The notes under the pieces were generated by a model. It had not been told where the DNA came from, ran no database searches, and saw only the letters and a program-made list of their open reading frames with translations. Of a stretch of DNA of 64,000 nucleotides, positions 61,355 through 64,000 are shown in pieces. The translations under genes and the position numbers were made by a program. Each line of letters starts with the position of its first letter. Positions within the stretch are counted from its first letter, which is position 1. The stretch is from assembly GCF_020687245.1 (NCBI RefSeq), contig NZ_JAJEQG010000002.1:62001-126000 (forward strand). The letters are read 5' to 3'. Origin of the DNA: Faecalibacterium longum CLA-AA-H243. Its GTDB lineage: Bacteria > Bacillota > Clostridia > Oscillospirales > Ruminococcaceae.

Positions 61355-62632
61355 TTATGCAAGCTCCAAAAATTCGCTGTTGATGTAGGTCTGTGCCGTC
61401 TGGCGGATGTAATCGTACCCAAAAGAAGGATACGCGGCGCGAACACCATGGGCCTGTGCAAGCTCCGGCGTGTAATCCCGGAACAGATATGTGCGGACGT
61501 TAGACTTTCTGGCGTCATAGTGGGTCACTGTCACATGGAGCTTCGGGCCGCGCACTGCGCAATGGACGCTGCCGTCCGGCTCGGTGGTCTGCTCCAGGTC
61601 CAACGTCAAAATCGCGCCGAAAAGCTGGTCAGGCTTGCTTTGAGTGCTCAGGAAATTTCCCAGCGAATAGGCCACAAATACGTTCCGTCCATCGGCTGCG
61701 GTGCGCCATTCGGCGTCCTGCAGGACGTGCGGGTGGGTTCCGATGATCACATCCGCGCCCCAGTCGGCCAGAGACTGAGCTAAGGTGCGCTGCGCCTGTG
61801 TGATGTTGTGACTGTCCTCGACGCCCCAGTGTACACCGACTACCACAAAATCGGCCTCCTGCCGGGCCTCCCGCACCTGCTGTTCCATGACATCCTGCTG
61901 GCTGGTATAGATGATGTTTGCGGTCATCTTGCTGTTCCGGGGGATGCCGTTGGTGTGCTCGGTGTAGGAAAGGTACGCGATCTTTACGCCGTCTACAGTC
62001 TGGATGGGGATGCGGCCATAGTCCGCCTCGCCCTTCCACAGGCCGGTGGTGATCACATCCTCAGGCATCGTCTCCCAGAATCGGAGGGTGGCGGCAATGC
62101 CCGCAGCTCCCTTATCGTAGGTGTGATTGTTCGAGAGACTGAACACCCGGAAGCCTGCCCGGTAAAGCGCTTCGGCGCACTCGCCGGGGGTCGAGAAGCA
62201 GGGATAGGTAGAGGGCGCAAGCTCTTTGCTGCAGAGCGTCTCCTGATTGATCCAGTTGATGTCCTGCTGTGCATAGAAATCGAGCAGATTCCTATAGCAG
62301 TAATCGAAGCTGTATCCTTCGCCCTCTGCAGCCCGCCGGGCGGCCTGCGAATAGATGGGCTTATGAATGAGGTTGTCCCCTGTAGCCGAGAAGCGCAATG
62401 TCGTGACGACAGGCTGCGGCTCAGGCACAGCAAGCTCCTCCGAAACAGCAGGGGACTCCACCTCCGCTGCCGGAGGAACTGCATCCACGATGCGGCGGGG
62501 CCAGAAGCGCAGAGAGAGCAGCACCGATACAGCTACCAGCAGGACCCCCAGTGTGTACAGGGTGACGCCCTTATGCGAGGCGTGCTTTTGCGCGGAATGC
62601 CGACGGCGGGGAGGGGCTGCGTGCTTGGCCAT
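61355..62632 (-). CDS. CapA-family (PgsA-like) metallophosphatase-fold protein
   Basis: A 425-residue protein with a basic N-terminus, one membrane anchor (about residues 24-42), an Ala/Pro/Glu linker, then a CapA domain: SATGDNLIH at its start, NQETLC, SLSNNHTYDKG, GVHWGVE and GTHPHVLQ. These metal-site motifs are complete. CapA/PgsA takes part in poly-gamma-glutamate export in Bacillus, but single CapA-like genes without capBC are widespread and mostly uncharacterised. None of capB/capC is here. AGGAGA precedes the ATG (minus). Probably co-transcribed with dapB (55-nt gap). Confidence 0.9.
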   Translation of the reverse strand: MAKHAAPPRRRHSAQKHASHKGVTLYTLGVLLVAVSVLLSLRFWPRRIVDAVPPAAEVESPAVSEELAVPEPQPVVTTLRFSATGDNLIHKPIYSQAARRAAEGEGYSFDYCYRNLLDFYAQQDINWINQETLCSKELAPSTYPCFSTPGECAEALYRAGFRVFSLSNNHTYDKGAAGIAATLRFWETMPEDVITTGLWKGEADYGRIPIQTVDGVKIAYLSYTEHTNGIPRNSKMTANIIYTSQQDVMEQQVREARQEADFVVVGVHWGVEDSHNITQAQRTLAQSLADWGADVIIGTHPHVLQDAEWRTAADGRNVFVAYSLGNFLSTQSKPDQLFGAILTLDLEQTTEPDGSVHCAVRGPKLHVTVTHYDARKSNVRTYLFRDYTPELAQAHGVRAAYPSFGYDYIRQTAQTYINSEFLELA

Positions 62633-62687
62633 AGGCTCGTCTCCTGACGCACGATACCGTGCCTTATGATGCCATGCGCAGAAAAGC

Positions 62688-63446
62688 TTACATCTCTGCG
62701 ATCATGTTACTCATATTGTACAGGCCGGGCTCCTTTTTTGCAAGATAAACGGCAGCATTTATTGCGCCATTTGCAAAAATATTGCGGGAATATGCCGTAT
62801 GGCGGAGGGTGATGACCTCATCCGGGCCGCAGAACAGCACCTCATGGTCGCCCACGATGCTGCCGCCGCGCACGGCGCTGATGCCGATCTCCTTGGGGTC
62901 GCGCTTCTGGCGGACAGCGGAACGGTCATAAACATAGTGGTATGCGCCATCGTTCTCTTCGTTGATGGCGTTAGCCAGCATCAGAGCCGTGCCGCTGGGA
63001 GCGTCCAGTTTGTTGTGATGGTGCTGCTCAACGATCTCGATGTCGTAGTTTGCGCCCAGAATGGCCGATGCACGCTTGCACAGCTCGGACAGGACGTTGA
63101 TGCCCATGGACATATTGGCGCTCTTGAACACCGGAATGCTGCGGGAGAGCTGGACGATCTTCAGCTGCAGTTCCTCGGAAAGGCCGGTGGTGCAGACCAC
63201 GATGGGCAGCTTGTGAGCCTCACAGTAGGGCAGAGCCTTCTCGACAGCCGCCGGGGCGCTGAAGTCGATGACGACGTCGCCCTTGCCGTCCAGCTTGTCC
63301 AGACTGTCGTACACGGGAATGCCGTTCATCTCGCCGTCCTTCATGTCGATGCCGGCCACGACGCGGCAATCCTCACGCTGGGCGATCATCTCGCACAGCA
63401 CATGGCCCATCCTGCCGCCAATGCCCTGAATGATAATATCCGTCAT
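62688..63446 (-). CDS. dapB: 4-hydroxy-tetrahydrodipicolinate reductase
   Basis: Second dedicated step of lysine/DAP synthesis. The 252 residues show the Rossmann GIGGRMG motif near the start, DFSAPAA, CTTGLSEE, and the substrate motif EQHHHNKLDAPSGTA with catalytic His and Lys. The start is ATG 63446 (minus) with AGAGG about 8 nt upstream; an ATG at 63470 precedes that SD. It follows dapA after a 75-nt gap that contains a perfect 12-bp hairpin. Confidence 0.97.
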   Translation of the reverse strand: MTDIIIQGIGGRMGHVLCEMIAQREDCRVVAGIDMKDGEMNGIPVYDSLDKLDGKGDVVIDFSAPAAVEKALPYCEAHKLPIVVCTTGLSEELQLKIVQLSRSIPVFKSANMSMGINVLSELCKRASAILGANYDIEIVEQHHHNKLDAPSGTALMLANAINEENDGAYHYVYDRSAVRQKRDPKEIGISAVRGGSIVGDHEVLFCGPDEVITLRHTAYSRNIFANGAINAAVYLAKKEPGLYNMSNMIAEM

Positions 63447-63473
63447 TGTTATTATCCTCTTTTTTATCATACG

Positions 63474-63509
63474 GCAAATGCCCGGAGATCTGTCTCGCCG
63501 GGCATTTGC
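63474..63509 (-). repeat. Hairpin between dapA and dapB
   Basis: Perfect 12-bp stem (63474-63485 with 63498-63509), 12-nt loop. Read in the direction of the operon no T run follows, so it is probably not a terminator but could stabilise dapA mRNA or tune dapB. Confidence 0.7.
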
Positions 63510-63521
63510 ACATAAAATCGT

Positions 63522-64000
63522 TTATTCCTTGATAAGACCTGCATCCTGCAGAGCCCGCTCGATCTGTTCCTTGTGTGCGTCGCCGGGCTCCACGAGAGGC
63601 AGTCGGCACTCACCAGCCTCCCAGCCCAGCACGTTCATGGCGTACTTGACCGGGATGGGGTTGACCTCGCAGAAGAGCGCATCGCACAGGGGCAGCATCT
63701 CCAGCTGCAGCTCGCGGGCCTTGGCGGTATCACCGTCGAACCATGCCTTGCAGCAGTTGTGAACAAGCTCAGGTTTGACATTGGAGACGACGCTGATGAC
63801 GCCCTTGCCGCCCAGAGACAGCAGGGGGACCACCTGGTCATCGTTGCCGGAGTAGATGTTCAGCTCGTCGCCGCAGAGGGCCGCAATCTTTGCCACCTGA
63901 CCGATATTGCCGGAGGCTTCCTTGATGCCGTTGATGAGCGGGTGCCTGCTCAGCTCCTTGGCGGTCTCGGGGGCGATGTTCAGGCCGGTGCGGGAAGGCA
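63522..64000 (-). CDS. dapA: 4-hydroxy-tetrahydrodipicolinate synthase, C-terminal part (runs off window)
   Basis: First step of the DAP branch: condensation of pyruvate with aspartate semialdehyde. The frame is open to the right edge, so the N-terminal half lies outside. Visible: PSRTGLNIAPETAKEL, then GIKEASGNIGQ with the Schiff-base lysine, and YSGNDDQVVPLLSLGGKGVISV, all DapA signatures. It heads, within this window, the leftward dapA-dapB-capA-ACT cluster. Identification is firm. Confidence 0.96.
   Translation of the reverse strand, partial: PSRTGLNIAPETAKELSRHPLINGIKEASGNIGQVAKIAALCGDELNIYSGNDDQVVPLLSLGGKGVISVVSNVKPELVHNCCKAWFDGDTAKARELQLEMLPLCDALFCEVNPIPVKYAMNVLGWEAGECRLPLVEPGDAHKEQIERALQDAGLIKE

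Overview
This 64 kb window looks like chromosomal core DNA from a GC-rich clostridial Firmicute. The mix of genes points to the Oscillospiraceae/Ruminococcaceae (Faecalibacterium, Gemmiger, Subdoligranulum type). Evidence: Gram-positive operon layouts (rplS-lepB-rbgA-rnhB-yraN, hprK-murB-rapZ-whiA, asp23-nusB-xseAB-ispA-dxs-tlyA-nadK-argR-recN), a tyrosyl T-box, strong GGAGG ribosome-binding sites, TTG and GTG starts, a fused SecDF and a complete spoIIIA operon. I assign the clade by gene content and feel, not by a database search. I found no insertion sequence, prophage, CRISPR array, rRNA or tRNA.

Layout. 1-4600: the end of ileS, then lspA, an RluD-type pseudouridine synthase, a degenerate HAD protein and a ComEA-like protein. 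4634-10529: polyphosphate kinase with a Pro-rich tail, an M23/M50 peptidase pair resembling SpoIVFA/SpoIVFB, and a radical-SAM protein with its DUF2344 partner. 10584-13676: rplS with a structured leader, then lepB, rbgA, rnhB and yraN. 13774-24109: thrC, a metallophosphoesterase, tig, clpP, clpX, an aspartate aminotransferase, secDF and nrdR. 24110-28921: an AT-rich gene-free island, a minus-strand DUF421-DUF4363 pair, and a divergent gerA/gerB/gerC-like cluster. 28918-32746 (minus): a Na/Pi transporter with its PhoB/PhoR-type two-component system behind a Pho-box promoter. 33115-43661: hprK, murB, rapZ, whiA, dnaE, pfkA, ligA. 43792-48451: spoIIIAA to spoIIIAH. 48576-60720: asp23, nusB, a TsaD-like gene, xseA, xseB, ispA, a DUF212 gene, dxs, tlyA, nadK, argR, recN and T-box-controlled tyrS. 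60844-64000 (minus): an ACT-domain protein, a CapA-like protein, dapB and the 3' part of dapA.

How the parts fit. Most of the window is housekeeping: translation, secretion, proteolysis, replication and repair, isoprenoid precursors, and Asp-family amino acids (thrC, dapAB, aspartate aminotransferase, the ACT protein). The most interesting layer is developmental. Three sporulation-like units (spoIVFAB-like, ger, spoIIIA) carry promoter sequences resembling sporulation sigma factor sites. The same ten bases with a sigma-E-type -10 element stand before both the M23/M50 pair and spoIIIA, and a sigma-G/F-like promoter stands before gerA. This suggests the sporulation regulon is, or recently was, wired together even though relatives in this clade are usually described as non-sporing. 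A second clear circuit is phosphate: three TTTACA boxes sit directly upstream of a -10 element in front of the transporter-phoB-phoR operon, implying autoregulation. I did not find a convincing wholly new system; the best leads are listed as findings.
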